Below are positions 6,493-13,955 of a stretch of 20,614 nucleotides of DNA, piece after piece (position 1 is the first letter of the stretch; the number at the start of each line of letters is the position of its first letter). The DNA is taken from positions 1 to 20,614 of the IMG/VR virus record IMGVR_UViG_3300025120_000722; one strand, given 5' to 3'. Under the pieces are notes generated by a model. It saw nothing but the letters and a program-made list of their open reading frames with translations, did no database searches and was not told the origin of the DNA. Source of the DNA: a virus. A program made the translations under genes and the position numbers.

Positions 6493-7545
6493 TTATCCTG
6501 ATGATGATTTCCATCTTCCTGCTTCAATTCTGTCGAATACATCTTTTTGATTCCACATACCTGGAGCTATAAAGGTTATGCCTGGAACAGCAGCTTCATG
6601 TATTACTACTTTACCACTACCTCCAGTACCTCCATCTCTTGTTGGGGAGTTACCTCTTGGGTGACAAGAAGAACCTGCTCCTCCACCACCTCCGCCTGTA
6701 TTAGCTGAACCGTTTGATCCGTTTGCATCTGTTCCACCAGCACCAGCTCCACCTGGGCCAGCAGCACCGCCTGCTGTGTTACCTTTTACAGTACCACCTC
6801 CGCCACCGCCTGAAACAGTAGCTGAATAATTTCCTACGTTAAATGGTGAACCGTTTCCACCGTTACCACCTCTACCTGGTTGAGATCCGTCACCTCCAGC
6901 GAAGCCATCACTACCAGCTCCACCTCCACCACCAGAGCCTGAACCGCCAGCTGGGCAAGTGTTTCCACCTGTTCTGGCACCGCCTGTATTACCTTGACCT
7001 GGTGCGTTTGGTGCATTAATTACTCCAGTAGAAGCTCCGCCTCCACTAGATCCACCTGCTGTATTAGGGGCGTTAGAACCGCCACCACCGCCTCCGCCAC
7101 CGAAAGCTGTGTATGTTGTACCACTTGATACAACTACAGAGTTACCTCCAGCTGTTCCAGCATTGTTAGCTCCACCAGCGCCAGGAGCGCCACCGCCACC
7201 TGAACCTATAGTTACAGGAACAGCGTCTTGAGGAACTGCTACCGCACTATTACCTGGACTGTTAGTATTTGCACTATTAAAGAGAACGCCTCCGCCTCCT
7301 CCACCGCCACCTTGACGGTTGTTGTCAGTTCCAGCACCGCCACCGCCACCTCCAGCAACTAATAAAATATTAGCGTTGCTAGTAGCTTGACCTGCTTGAA
7401 ATGTGCCTGTTGAATTAATTTGTGTAGTAGATGCTCCTTGGTCTTCTGCAAATCTAGTTAATTGATTTGGGCCTACTATACCACCGTTGTCTTTTGCAAA
7501 AGATAAAGAGCCTAAGTCTTTAGTTATTGTATTTATGCCTGCCAT
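6493..7545 (-). CDS. Polyglycine-rich tail fibre / receptor-binding adhesin
   Basis: This 350-aa protein comprises a 60-residue N-terminal segment, a very Gly-rich region from about 61 to 315 and a 35-residue C-terminal tail. The Gly-rich part opens with ILLVAGGGGGGAG and repeats runs of five to eight Gly separated by N/S/A/P/T-rich loops. This is the Gly-rich phage fibre domain typified by LVVAGGGGGG..., and it recalls the polyglycine-II adhesins of gp38 type. The C-terminal PGMWNQKDVFDRIEAGRW resembles a short end motif common in marine phage virion proteins. ATG 7545 has AAGGAG at good spacing. It probably sits at the fibre tip and contacts the host. It directly precedes the hydroxylase/carbamoyltransferase cassette, which might act on it. 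Confidence 0.72.
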   Translation of the reverse strand: MAGINTITKDLGSLSFAKDNGGIVGPNQLTRFAEDQGASTTQINSTGTFQAGQATSNANILLVAGGGGGGAGTDNNRQGGGGGGGGVLFNSANTNSPGNSAVAVPQDAVPVTIGSGGGGAPGAGGANNAGTAGGNSVVVSSGTTYTAFGGGGGGGGSNAPNTAGGSSGGGASTGVINAPNAPGQGNTGGARTGGNTCPAGGSGSGGGGGAGSDGFAGGDGSQPGRGGNGGNGSPFNVGNYSATVSGGGGGGTVKGNTAGGAAGPGGAGAGGTDANGSNGSANTGGGGGGAGSSCHPRGNSPTRDGGTGGSGKVVIHEAAVPGITFIAPGMWNQKDVFDRIEAGRWKSSSG

Positions 7546-7554
7546 ATTTACTCC

Positions 7555-8049
7555 TTATATCTTAACCCATTCTAAATTAGATCCATCCCAGTATACTTTA
7601 AAGTCTCCAAAAACTATGTTGTCATCTTCGTCTAAAGTATCCTCAGGACATTCACCTTCCCAACGAACTTGAGTTTCATCCCAATATTTGTACACATCTT
7701 TTTGATCAGCTGTACCTTCTTTGTAAAAAGTTGTGTTAGGTATTGCAGTTGGTGGATCATATACTTTTGTAGAAGTATTAAAAATCCAAGACGCAAATGG
7801 TTTTGGCATAATCCATTGACTATACGTATTACTCCATTCACCACCTATACTGGCTAATGTTCCAGCTTCGAAAGTGCCTGTTACGTCATAAGATTTAAAA
7901 CTTACTACGTTACCGTCTGGGCCTGAGCCTACAACGGTTTGACAAAACTTTGCACCTTCTGATTCATTAGGTGCATCAGTGCTATCAACTATAATAGTGT
8001 TTACGACTTTGTTAGACGAATCCAAACAAGCCCAATATGTATCTGCCAT
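7555..8049 (-). CDS. Phage structural protein, probable tail-fibre associated
   Basis: This 164-aa protein begins MADTYWACLDSSNKVVNTI and carries AKFCQTVVG, SNTYSQWIMPKPFASWIFN and KVYDPPTAIP. This is the order I know from marine cyanophage/pelagiphage virion proteins (N-terminal 'variable x, VV' strand, CQ motif, P-x-P-x-x-SW motif, W/Y-x-PP motif). An extra acidic C-terminus follows (YWDETQVRWEGECPEDTL and a repeated YWDGSNLEW). The function is not established; location between fibre-like genes suggests a fibre chaperone, connector or fibre component. The ribosome site is weak (GCGAG, seven bases before ATG 8049). Confidence 0.65.
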   Translation of the reverse strand: MADTYWACLDSSNKVVNTIIVDSTDAPNESEGAKFCQTVVGSGPDGNVVSFKSYDVTGTFEAGTLASIGGEWSNTYSQWIMPKPFASWIFNTSTKVYDPPTAIPNTTFYKEGTADQKDVYKYWDETQVRWEGECPEDTLDEDDNIVFGDFKVYWDGSNLEWVKI

Positions 8050-8066
8050 ATTATAACTCGCTTAAA

Positions 8067-8429
8067 TTAATCTACTAAATCTTCGTATGATATTAAGTAT
8101 TCTAAATCGCCATTGGCAGATGCTCCACCTTTAATAATATCAGCTTCTTCTAAATAGAAACCTGTATCTTTACTTATTAAAGCTAATGTAGAATCTGCAG
8201 GTACTGAAATAGTTTTTGCAATATGTCTATCATTTGATCCATCTGATCTTACTGTCATTGTAACGTCAGCAGCACTTGATCCGTCAATGTTTGAAACTAA
8301 TATGCTATTAATTTTATAAACATGATCCGATGCGCAAGTTAACAATGCAGTAGTTGTTGTAGTGTCCAATGCGCCAGTTACAACTTTACCGTTGATCGTA
8401 GCTACATTAACAATATTTGGTACAGCCAT
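8067..8429 (-). CDS. Small conserved virion protein
   Basis: This 120-aa protein starts MAVPNIVNVATINGKVV and contains HVYKINSILVSNIDG, HIAKTISVPADSTLALISKD and ANGDLEYLISYEDL. From memory this is a widespread small structural protein of marine phages. It is almost wholly beta-prone, with no membrane segment and one Cys, compatible with a jelly-roll decoration or fibre-collar subunit, though its real role is not known to me. A strong AAGGAGG precedes ATG 8429. It sits between two fibre-like genes in the tail module. Confidence 0.65.
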   Translation of the reverse strand: MAVPNIVNVATINGKVVTGALDTTTTTALLTCASDHVYKINSILVSNIDGSSAADVTMTVRSDGSNDRHIAKTISVPADSTLALISKDTGFYLEEADIIKGGASANGDLEYLISYEDLVD

Positions 8430-8448
8430 TGTATATCCTCCTTATTGG

Positions 8449-9363
8449 TTAACCAAAGACAATAGCCATTGCTATTGCTTTACCTGTTGTGAACAAAGCA
8501 GTTTGTCCATCTAACAAATTTAATTCAGTGGCGCTTGATGTAACTAGAGTTCCCCCTAATTTCAAACCACCACTTGCTCCGTCGTGCGTAGAAATATCTA
8601 CAGTTACGTCTCCGTCACCAGTTGCATGACCTGCAATAGCCATACCTTTTGTAACTGTTCCGTCTACTTCTGCGACGTAAAAATCTAATCCACCTTCTTC
8701 ACTACCCGCAGTAGCGTCTACTGCTTTACCTTCGATACGTGCAAACTCTTGATTGTTTTGATCAGAGTCATCACTAAAGAAAGTAATGGTACCTGAAGTA
8801 TCTCCATCTACACCAGCTGCACCTCTATCATTTATAAATTTTAAAGATCCTGCTGTTGCACCATTGTTTGTATTTTCAATATTAATAAACGGTTGACTTC
8901 CTGATGCAGACGAAGCAGTTATATTACCGCTTGCTGCAAGAGTAGTAGTTTGTAAATTAGCTAATGCGTTGTGTACTTCATCTGATCCATCTACATAAAT
9001 AGCCATGTCTTTACCAGCTGGCAAAGTTGTAGTAGCTGCTGCACTACCCGCTTTTAAAGTTAGGATAGAGTTAGAATCGTTAAGTACGAAATATGTTTTT
9101 TCTATGTTTGGAAAGGTAATGTTTTGTGTACTACCAGCTGAACCAGTAAATACTAAAACTTTGTTACGACCATTTTCATCTGCGTAAGATGTTGGTTCTG
9201 TTGTAAAGGTTAAACTTACCGCTCCTGAAACTGCAACTGTAGCAAGACCGTCTGATGCGTCTTCGATACGATTCCAGTTATCATTTGTTTGTGCACCCCA
9301 GGTTCCATCGTTTTCACCTGTTGCCATTAATCTTATTCCAAGATTACTCCATGTTGATGACAT
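8449..9363 (-). CDS. Tail fibre-like protein
   Basis: This 304-aa protein has an N-terminus with WSNLGIRLMATGENDGTWG and TNDNWNRIEDA, a pattern I know from the start of marine phage fibre proteins (LMATGEN.GTWG..TN.NW). A long Ser/Thr/Gly/Ala-rich beta region follows (residues 45-260). The end is SSATELNLLDGQTALFTTG then KAIAMAIVFG, where ATELNLLDG is a recurrent element before the trimer tip in such fibres. ATG 9363 follows TAGGAG. The probable role is an attachment or tip-connecting fibre. No enzymatic motif or metal-binding cluster is visible. The tail-fibre call is good; the place in the virion is inferred. Confidence 0.7.
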   Translation of the reverse strand: MSSTWSNLGIRLMATGENDGTWGAQTNDNWNRIEDASDGLATVAVSGAVSLTFTTEPTSYADENGRNKVLVFTGSAGSTQNITFPNIEKTYFVLNDSNSILTLKAGSAAATTTLPAGKDMAIYVDGSDEVHNALANLQTTTLAASGNITASSASGSQPFINIENTNNGATAGSLKFINDRGAAGVDGDTSGTITFFSDDSDQNNQEFARIEGKAVDATAGSEEGGLDFYVAEVDGTVTKGMAIAGHATGDGDVTVDISTHDGASGGLKLGGTLVTSSATELNLLDGQTALFTTGKAIAMAIVFG

Positions 9364-9372
9364 TGTTTACTC

Positions 9373-9825
9373 CTATGCTATTCTTAAAATTGCTGTTGAA
9401 GCACCTGCTGTAGGAAATTCTACAGTAAATGTACCTCCTGATACAGAAAAATCTGCACCGAAATCTATAATCATAACAGCGGAGTTACTATCATTTGTAT
9501 TGTAAATGATTGCACCTCTTGTTGTAAACGTAGCACTTGTCCATGATGTATCTGCAAAGTCTGCAAATGCCGTTGTACCTGAAGTAGTTGGATTTACATT
9601 TGTTAATGTATTTCCGCCTGATGAATAACCAGTTCCAGTTGTTTCGTCTGAGTTACCAGTTACGTCAGAGTAGTTAGTTGTTGCCGCACCATAAGTTCCT
9701 GAAATGCTAGCATTAGCCTTAAACAACGCTATTTTAAATGCATCAGCCCCAGTGTTAAAATCATGATCCCCTTCAAGCAACTCTTTCTTAAAAGTTGTGG
9801 TAATTGCTGATGTTAAGCCTGCCAT
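9373..9825 (-). CDS. Small virion structural protein
   Basis: This 150-aa protein starts MAGLTSAITTTFKKELLEGDHDF, continues with DAFKIALFKANASI and TTRGAIIYNT, and ends in beta-rich FTVEFPTAGASTAILRIA. The same arrangement (short helix with FK.ELL.G.H.F, then KIALY, then a Gly/Thr-rich beta body and an RGA..Y.T motif) occurs, from memory, in virion proteins of many phage groups. No specific function is assigned. AGGGGATAAAAT lies just upstream of ATG 9825. Position between the SU10-type adaptor and the fibre suggests a tail or collar subunit. Confidence 0.65.
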   Translation of the reverse strand: MAGLTSAITTTFKKELLEGDHDFNTGADAFKIALFKANASISGTYGAATTNYSDVTGNSDETTGTGYSSGGNTLTNVNPTTSGTTAFADFADTSWTSATFTTRGAIIYNTNDSNSAVMIIDFGADFSVSGGTFTVEFPTAGASTAILRIA

Positions 9826-9828
9826 ATT

Positions 9829-10527
9829 TTATCCCCTTTTATAAGTTCCCATTTCACCGCTGATATATTCATCGGTTCGTTTTCTTGTTTGTTCCTGTCC
9901 TATGAAGGTCTGTAACGCTCTATCATATAAAGCTTGATACCTAGATCCTTGATCAGCGGTTAGTTTCATAAATGAAGCTGCCTCTAACAACGATCCATAC
10001 AGTAACAAATCAGGAGCGTAGTCACCTAAATAACTATTTGCATTTGAGCTACTAAGCCCTGTTGGTAATATAGTATACCCTATTTCGAGTGTATAGTCAA
10101 CATCTGCACGAGGAGAAAATAACCATTTCATACCTCTGTCTGAAGCTGAATATGCCCCCTCTCCGTAGAGAGCGTAAAACTTTGGAGTGCCTTGTAAAGA
10201 TGATACTCCAGCACTATTGTTTTGTGAAAATTCTCTTACAAATGTTTGATCTTTTTCTTCTAAAAATTCACCAGTTAATATCTTTATATATCTTGTAACA
10301 TATAAATCCTGTGGTAAATCTAGAAAAGCATTGTTTGATGATAACGTAGTTTCAATGGTCTTGCGATAAGCTGATACATCTGCTTCTCTGAAGACACGCA
10401 TTTCACCAAATTGAATACACAAATCTATAGGAGCTACTCCTGAACCTGTAGCAGCTGTAAACTCAGCAGCATCATTTTCTAAAAAGTCTTGTATCGCCTG
10501 TTTAAGTTGTACGTATGTCAGTGCCAT
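9829..10527 (-). CDS. Head-tail adaptor (phage SU10 adaptor-like)
   Basis: This 232-aa protein begins MALTYVQLKQAIQDFLEN. Features are an N-terminal helical pair, LDLPQDLYVTRYIKI (a lP.D strand), GTPKFYALYGEGAY and the Tyr-rich core YTLEIGYTILPTGLSSSNANS, then a C-terminal helix bundle (APDLLLYGSLLEAASFMK, YQALYDRALQTF). This is the layout of phage adaptor proteins (gp6/SU10 adaptor-like) that sit under the portal and open the neck. The frame could begin at a TTG at 10539, but ATG 10527 forms a TAATG junction with the previous gene and is chosen. With the gp4-like protein at 11571 the phage has two adaptor-like genes. Confidence 0.75.
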   Translation of the reverse strand: MALTYVQLKQAIQDFLENDAAEFTAATGSGVAPIDLCIQFGEMRVFREADVSAYRKTIETTLSSNNAFLDLPQDLYVTRYIKILTGEFLEEKDQTFVREFSQNNSAGVSSLQGTPKFYALYGEGAYSASDRGMKWLFSPRADVDYTLEIGYTILPTGLSSSNANSYLGDYAPDLLLYGSLLEAASFMKLTADQGSRYQALYDRALQTFIGQEQTRKRTDEYISGEMGTYKRG

Positions 10528-11570
10528 TAATCGCCCCAATCTCCTTTACCATATTGTCCTTGTCCATAAGGTGACTCATCTATTATAATGTTGATTATAC
10601 CTTGTTGAGCAGTCATTGTCAACGTATCAGTGTCAGCAGCCCATACTCCATCACCATAAGCTTGTTCACCCCAACCACCTGGGCCGATAGCTGGTGCACC
10701 TATGTTAATGTTTACTGCACCAATGTTCGCAGTAATTTGATCTTTACTAAATCCAATATCACCCCAAGCATCTTCACCCCATGAAACTCCTTGTGGTGTT
10801 CTATTATTTAAACTTAATGGTACAGCGAAGTTTAATATTACTCCACCGTATTGTGTTCCATCACCTAGAATTGCTGTACTTTGTTCTTGTGATACTACAG
10901 CACTTATCATTGGTACTACAGTTCCTTGTTGTGCTGTTGTTGTTATCTCATCTCTAGTGTAAGGGAATGCTCCGTATACATCTTCACCCCATGAAATAGC
11001 AGTCATGTTAGGATCGACTATTACTGGTATGATAACTGTACCTTGTGCAGCAGTTGCTGCTAAACCTTGTGCATTTTCTTGTCCACCTATATTGACAGTT
11101 CCTTGTACTGCAGTAGCTTCTAATCCTTCAGCTTCTTCTGCAGGACTTATTGTTACAGAGCCTATTGCAGATGTTGCACCTACACCTGTTACACTAACAG
11201 TTTGAGGAATGATAACTTCATTTGCACCGTGTACTGCAGACATAGATAAGCCTTGTGCTTCTTCAGTTACTGAAACTAATGGTGGTCTTAAAAATACTCC
11301 AGCAGCAAGTGAAGGTTTCCCATGCAATGGGCCTAATCTTATTGTAGTTGTCTGACCTGCTAAATCATTATCTGTTCTAGGTTTAAATAAAACATTACCC
11401 CTAGCACTCTTTAAAAATTTTTGTGGTTCTAATTGTGGATGTTTTGTTGTGAACTCTGACTTGTCAACACGCATGCCTGTCCACTCAGTACGTGCATTTT
11501 TATAAGGTCTCTTAAATCCTGTGCGATCATCTATAAAGACCGCATGTTTACCCTTTGAGTATTTAGCCAT
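10527..11570 (-). CDS. Repeat-containing virion protein with WGE-x-YG modules
   Basis: This 347-aa protein has a basic N-terminal domain (MAKYSKGKHAVFIDDRTGF, HPQLEPQ) that I associate from memory with a conserved marine phage structural protein. From residue 103 onward it is a chain of degenerate repeats: EEAEGLEATAVQGTVNI (145-161), ENAQGLAATAAQGTVII (165-181) and related copies, then three composite units opening with SWGEDVYG (193-200), SWGEDAWG (263-270) and GWGEQAYG (299-306). It ends in a Gly/Tyr-rich tail. There is no enzyme motif or membrane segment. Placed between the two adaptor genes, it is probably a neck, internal virion or fibre-stalk protein. ATG 11570 follows the previous TAA directly, with a weak ribosome site. 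Confidence 0.65.
   Translation of the reverse strand: MAKYSKGKHAVFIDDRTGFKRPYKNARTEWTGMRVDKSEFTTKHPQLEPQKFLKSARGNVLFKPRTDNDLAGQTTTIRLGPLHGKPSLAAGVFLRPPLVSVTEEAQGLSMSAVHGANEVIIPQTVSVTGVGATSAIGSVTISPAEEAEGLEATAVQGTVNIGGQENAQGLAATAAQGTVIIPVIVDPNMTAISWGEDVYGAFPYTRDEITTTAQQGTVVPMISAVVSQEQSTAILGDGTQYGGVILNFAVPLSLNNRTPQGVSWGEDAWGDIGFSKDQITANIGAVNINIGAPAIGPGGWGEQAYGDGVWAADTDTLTMTAQQGIINIIIDESPYGQGQYGKGDWGD
10581..11264 (-). repeat. Degenerate protein-level tandem repeats within the 347-aa virion protein
   Basis: Residues 103-330 contain about seven copies of a short beta unit with consensus A-x-x-G-x-V-x-I (at about 103-120, 129-141, 145-161, 165-181, 207-220, 277-290 and 315-330). The last three are each preceded by a W-G-E-x-x-Y/W-G unit. 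The nucleotide sequences have diverged, so these are old repeats rather than recent slippage. Confidence 0.6.
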
Positions 11571-12269
11571 TTAGTAAACCTGTGGTTGTACGTAAAAGCT
11601 TACTCTCTCCCTATCCTCATCTTTTGCTTTAGACCAATCCTCATCATACAAAGGTTTTAAAATACTTATTCTATCAGGTGCTTTTTTCATAGCTAACTCA
11701 ACAGCTAAACCACTAACCAAAGCTGGTAAATACCTTCTAGGTATTTGTGGATTTTGTGTGTATGTTGCTGATACATCTTGTGGGTATTTAATACTCCACG
11801 TTAAAAACTGATAATAAGTTTGGTCTGGTACAGGCCACAAATAAACTTTGTGATTCTCTGCACCGCTTGATGTGAATTGAGCATTTCTTTCTACAGCAAA
11901 TTGAACTGGTTTTCCTGTATCTAATTTGGTTGGTATTTGTAAATATTCATCAAGACTGATTCTTTCTAAAGAAATATCTTGTGGACTACTAACATCGGAA
12001 GTATCCCTAATTACTCCATCCAATACATCTAAACGAATAGACGCATTTAATTCGACGTAGCCTTGATCTTTTGTCATGTTAAATGTTTCTAAATCTAAAG
12101 TAAATAAATTTACTCCATCATTGACCCATTTAGTTAATAGCAAGTTGAGTGAACGCCTTGCTGTTTTTAAATCATAACCACTTTTAGTTTCTACACCACA
12201 ACGTTCATACGCTTCTTGTATTATTTCAGCTGTGTCTAGATTAAAAGTATAAGTACCAGAAGTGACCAT
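11571..12269 (-). CDS. Head-to-tail connector (P22 gp4-like tail accessory factor)
   Basis: This 232-aa protein starts with a helical part (TAEIIQEAYERCGVE, TARRSLNLLLTKWVNDGVN) and a central beta insertion (LDVLDGVIRDTSDVSSPQ, KVYLWPVPDQTYYQFLTW). C-terminal helices follow (PRRYLPALVSGLAVELAMKK, LKPLYDEDWSKAKDEDRE). This is the order of P22 gp4-type connectors that bind below the portal after packaging. ATG 12269 follows AGGAGG, which overlaps the stop of the small membrane protein gene. The call rests on memory of the family and on synteny with capsid and adaptor genes. Confidence 0.75.
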   Translation of the reverse strand: MVTSGTYTFNLDTAEIIQEAYERCGVETKSGYDLKTARRSLNLLLTKWVNDGVNLFTLDLETFNMTKDQGYVELNASIRLDVLDGVIRDTSDVSSPQDISLERISLDEYLQIPTKLDTGKPVQFAVERNAQFTSSGAENHKVYLWPVPDQTYYQFLTWSIKYPQDVSATYTQNPQIPRRYLPALVSGLAVELAMKKAPDRISILKPLYDEDWSKAKDEDRERVSFYVQPQVY

Positions 12270-12278
12270 CTAGTCCTC

Positions 12279-12485
12279 CTATCCCATGAATACTGTTTTA
12301 ATTAACCAAATAAATTGTGCAAAAACCATAACGCCAACAGTCCATATAATTTTCTGTATACTATTAATTGCTTTTTCCATGTGCCATAAATCGTTATTCT
12401 TGATAGTGTCTATCTTTTGATGTAACAATTTAAGTTCACCTTTCATTTCGATAATCTCTAGTTTATTTTCTATTTCGCCTGGCAC
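12279..12485 (-). CDS. Small coiled-coil membrane protein (holin-like or virion membrane protein)
   Basis: These 68 residues consist of a charged helical N-terminus (IENKLEIIEMKGELKLLHQK, heptad-like) followed by one hydrophobic helix near the C-terminus (IIWTVGVMVFAQFIWLI). The layout recalls XhlA-type haemolysin/holin partners. The start is a GTG at 12485 directly after the upstream TAA. No clear ribosome site is seen, and an internal ATG at residue 14 is an alternative. It could take part in lysis or in membrane penetration during DNA delivery; its place among neck genes does not decide. Confidence 0.55.
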   Translation of the reverse strand: MPGEIENKLEIIEMKGELKLLHQKIDTIKNNDLWHMEKAINSIQKIIWTVGVMVFAQFIWLIKTVFMG

Positions 12486-12486
12486 G

Positions 12487-13101
12487 TTACGCTATGAAAG
12501 CTGTAAGACTTTCCATCTTACCAACTTCAAATTTAGCATAAGAGCCGTTTGGAAATAATACTCCTTCATCTGGAACTGTGATATCTCTAGTTACAGTTGC
12601 TGAAGCTACAGTTCCTACTTTCATTAAAGTAGTTCCTGTTGGTGATGCGTCGTTAAATTCGACAGTACCAGCTGCTGCATCATTAACAATGTATGCACCC
12701 TTTAATCTAATACGTCCTCTAAAAATTACATCTGCTGCGCTGTTGTTTATACCTGCAGAAACGTTTCCTGTGGCTGCGCCACTAGAAGCGATTTGTGTTA
12801 TTGTTTTAAAATAACTTGTACCAGTTGCAGTGCCTGTGTCTGCCCCTGTTATAACTTCTTCTTGTGCAATACCGTTTACGTCTGTACCTGTAACAGTGAA
12901 AGTTATTCCACTACTATCTCCTGCGCAAAGAATAGTTACTATTCTTCCTGAAGATAACGTTACTGATCCACCATCTGCTAAAGCTCCGCCAAGGGTTAAG
13001 TTTGCTGCACCACTTACTGAAGCAGCTACAGAAATTCCATCGGCATCTAAAGCAACAATGTCAGAAATAAACGTTGATCTTACATCTGATTTTCCAACCA
13101 T
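12487..13101 (-). CDS. Beta-rich virion structural protein
   Basis: This 204-aa protein starts MVGKSDVRSTFISDIVALDA and is dominated by Gly/Ala/Thr/Ser beta strands. Segments include ANLTLGGALADGGSVTLSSG, GTDVNGIAQEEVITG, IRLKGAYIVNDAAAGTVEF and the terminal KFEVGKMESLTAFIA. I recognise it only as a conserved-type structural protein of marine phages; a head-decoration or collar role is guesswork. ATG 13101 has AAGGAG five bases upstream. A G/C hairpin lies in the gap just before this gene. Confidence 0.6.
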   Translation of the reverse strand: MVGKSDVRSTFISDIVALDADGISVAASVSGAANLTLGGALADGGSVTLSSGRIVTILCAGDSSGITFTVTGTDVNGIAQEEVITGADTGTATGTSYFKTITQIASSGAATGNVSAGINNSAADVIFRGRIRLKGAYIVNDAAAGTVEFNDASPTGTTLMKVGTVASATVTRDITVPDEGVLFPNGSYAKFEVGKMESLTAFIA

Positions 13102-13123
13102 GTTAACTCCTTTTAATTGTTAT

Positions 13124-13145
13124 GAGGAGGTTTTTACACCTCCCC
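13124..13145 (-). other. Intergenic RNA hairpin (GGGGAGGT/ACCTCCTC stem)
   Basis: An eight-pair stem (one G-T pair) with a six-base A-rich loop occupies the 55-base gap between the 13157 stop and ATG 13101. No T-tract follows on the minus strand. A transcript-processing or stability element is more likely than a strong terminator. Confidence 0.5.
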
Positions 13146-13156
13146 ATATTATAATA

Positions 13157-13867
13157 TTATCTTTCTACTGCTGCAAATACGTAGTCGATTGACATTGTTT
13201 TTGCTACGGCTTCACCATTCTGAATACCAAAAGAAATAGTCATCTCTTCGTCGTCAGGTATATTTGTTAATGTAGTTTCTTCTTTTACGAATACATCGTC
13301 AATGAATATTCTCATTGAACCATCTCCACCATTACCTGATGGGTCATAGTGAAATGCTGCTGTTACGAATGTGTCGTTAGCAATAGTTGCTACTCCAGAG
13401 TTCGTAGTTGCAGAGTTATTCTTTTCAATCAAATGATCCATAGTTGCTGCACCATCTGCTTTAATAAAGAAGATACCATCAGTTGTATCTAATGGACTAG
13501 TATCTGTGATACCTAATCCCATTACGAAATCTGATTGTGTTGCGTCACTTACTTTAAATTTAGCTTTAAAAAATAAATTTTTACCAGCTACGTATTTAAA
13601 CGCTTCGCCTTTTAATTGTAAGAAATCTAAATCATCATCACCTGCTGCATTTGTAAGTTTTAAAAACCCACCTGCTCCAGATTCTAATGCTTCAGTTGCT
13701 GACCCCGTGCCAGCTTCTGTTGTAGTAATTGTGAACTCATCTGCATGATATGTAAAGAAATCATTTGCGTATGAATAATATTTAAACGGGTCTAAGTATG
13801 GGTACTCAAATAATGGATTCCCTGGAATCTGATTTGATACACCATTTCTAAAATGTGTAGTCGGCAT
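13157..13867 (-). CDS. Lectin-like (concanavalin-type) virion protein
   Basis: This 236-aa protein begins MPTTHFRNGVSNQIPGNPLF, then has YANDFFTYHADEFTITTTEA, GGFLKLTNAAGDDD, GKNLFFKAKFKV and GSMRIFIDDVFVKEETT, ending IDYVFAAVER. The strand order (opening W/F-rich strand, 'LFFKAKFKV', 'GLGITDT', 'RIFIDDV', 'IDYVFA') is that of jelly-roll carbohydrate-binding-like domains found in virion decoration proteins of cyanophages. AGGAGG lies nine bases before ATG 13867. Being next to the capsid gene suggests a head-decoration or head-fibre protein; binding of glycans is not shown. Confidence 0.62.
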   Translation of the reverse strand: MPTTHFRNGVSNQIPGNPLFEYPYLDPFKYYSYANDFFTYHADEFTITTTEAGTGSATEALESGAGGFLKLTNAAGDDDLDFLQLKGEAFKYVAGKNLFFKAKFKVSDATQSDFVMGLGITDTSPLDTTDGIFFIKADGAATMDHLIEKNNSATTNSGVATIANDTFVTAAFHYDPSGNGGDGSMRIFIDDVFVKEETTLTNIPDDEEMTISFGIQNGEAVAKTMSIDYVFAAVER

Positions 13868-13891
13868 ATGAACAGCCCTCCTTTAAGGCCA

Positions 13892-13906
13892 GTGAGATAA
13901 ACTCAC
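13892..13906 (-). other. Second small hairpin downstream of the capsid gene
   Basis: GTGAG and CTCAC form a perfect five-pair stem with a five-base A/T loop. It lies 17 bases beyond the larger G/C hairpin in the same 88-base gap and just before the ribosome site of the lectin-like gene. Confidence 0.35.
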
Positions 13907-13923
13907 CATTCATGTTAGTTTGA

Positions 13924-13947
13924 GGGGGCACTCGTTAAAATGCCCCC
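13924..13947 (-). terminator. G/C hairpin after the major capsid gene (possible terminator or processing site)
   Basis: GGGGGCA at 13924-13930 pairs with TGCCCCC at 13941-13947, a seven-pair G/C-rich stem with a ten-base loop, starting eight bases after the capsid stop. On the minus strand it is followed by TCAAAC, not by a T-tract, so intrinsic termination would be weak. An mRNA 3'-end stabiliser or cleavage site for high capsid expression fits as well. Confidence 0.5.
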
Positions 13948-13955
13948 CTAGGTTT

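Noticed and set aside
6600-7350. Repeated CCACC/GGTGG-rich DNA resembling a repeat array
   Set aside because: The periodicity is that of glycine codons within the polyglycine protein; there are no constant repeats with spacers, so it is neither CRISPR nor a separate DNA repeat element.
6493-8049. Shared TGTF(Q/E)AG segment in the polyglycine protein and the preceding 164-aa protein
   Set aside because: Seven residues in beta-rich proteins with no further similarity around them; too short to claim duplication.
10528-10539. Longer start (TTG 10539) for the SU10-type adaptor gene
   Set aside because: ATG 10527 forms the TAATG junction typical of this genome and gives the expected MALTY... N-terminus.
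12578-13192. Plus-strand open frames opposite the 12487-13101 gene (and similar ones at 15199-15624, 16750-17073 and elsewhere)
   Set aside because: They lie fully opposite well-supported minus-strand genes, have low-complexity or unnatural composition and no credible ribosome sites; they are by-products of the codon bias of the real genes.
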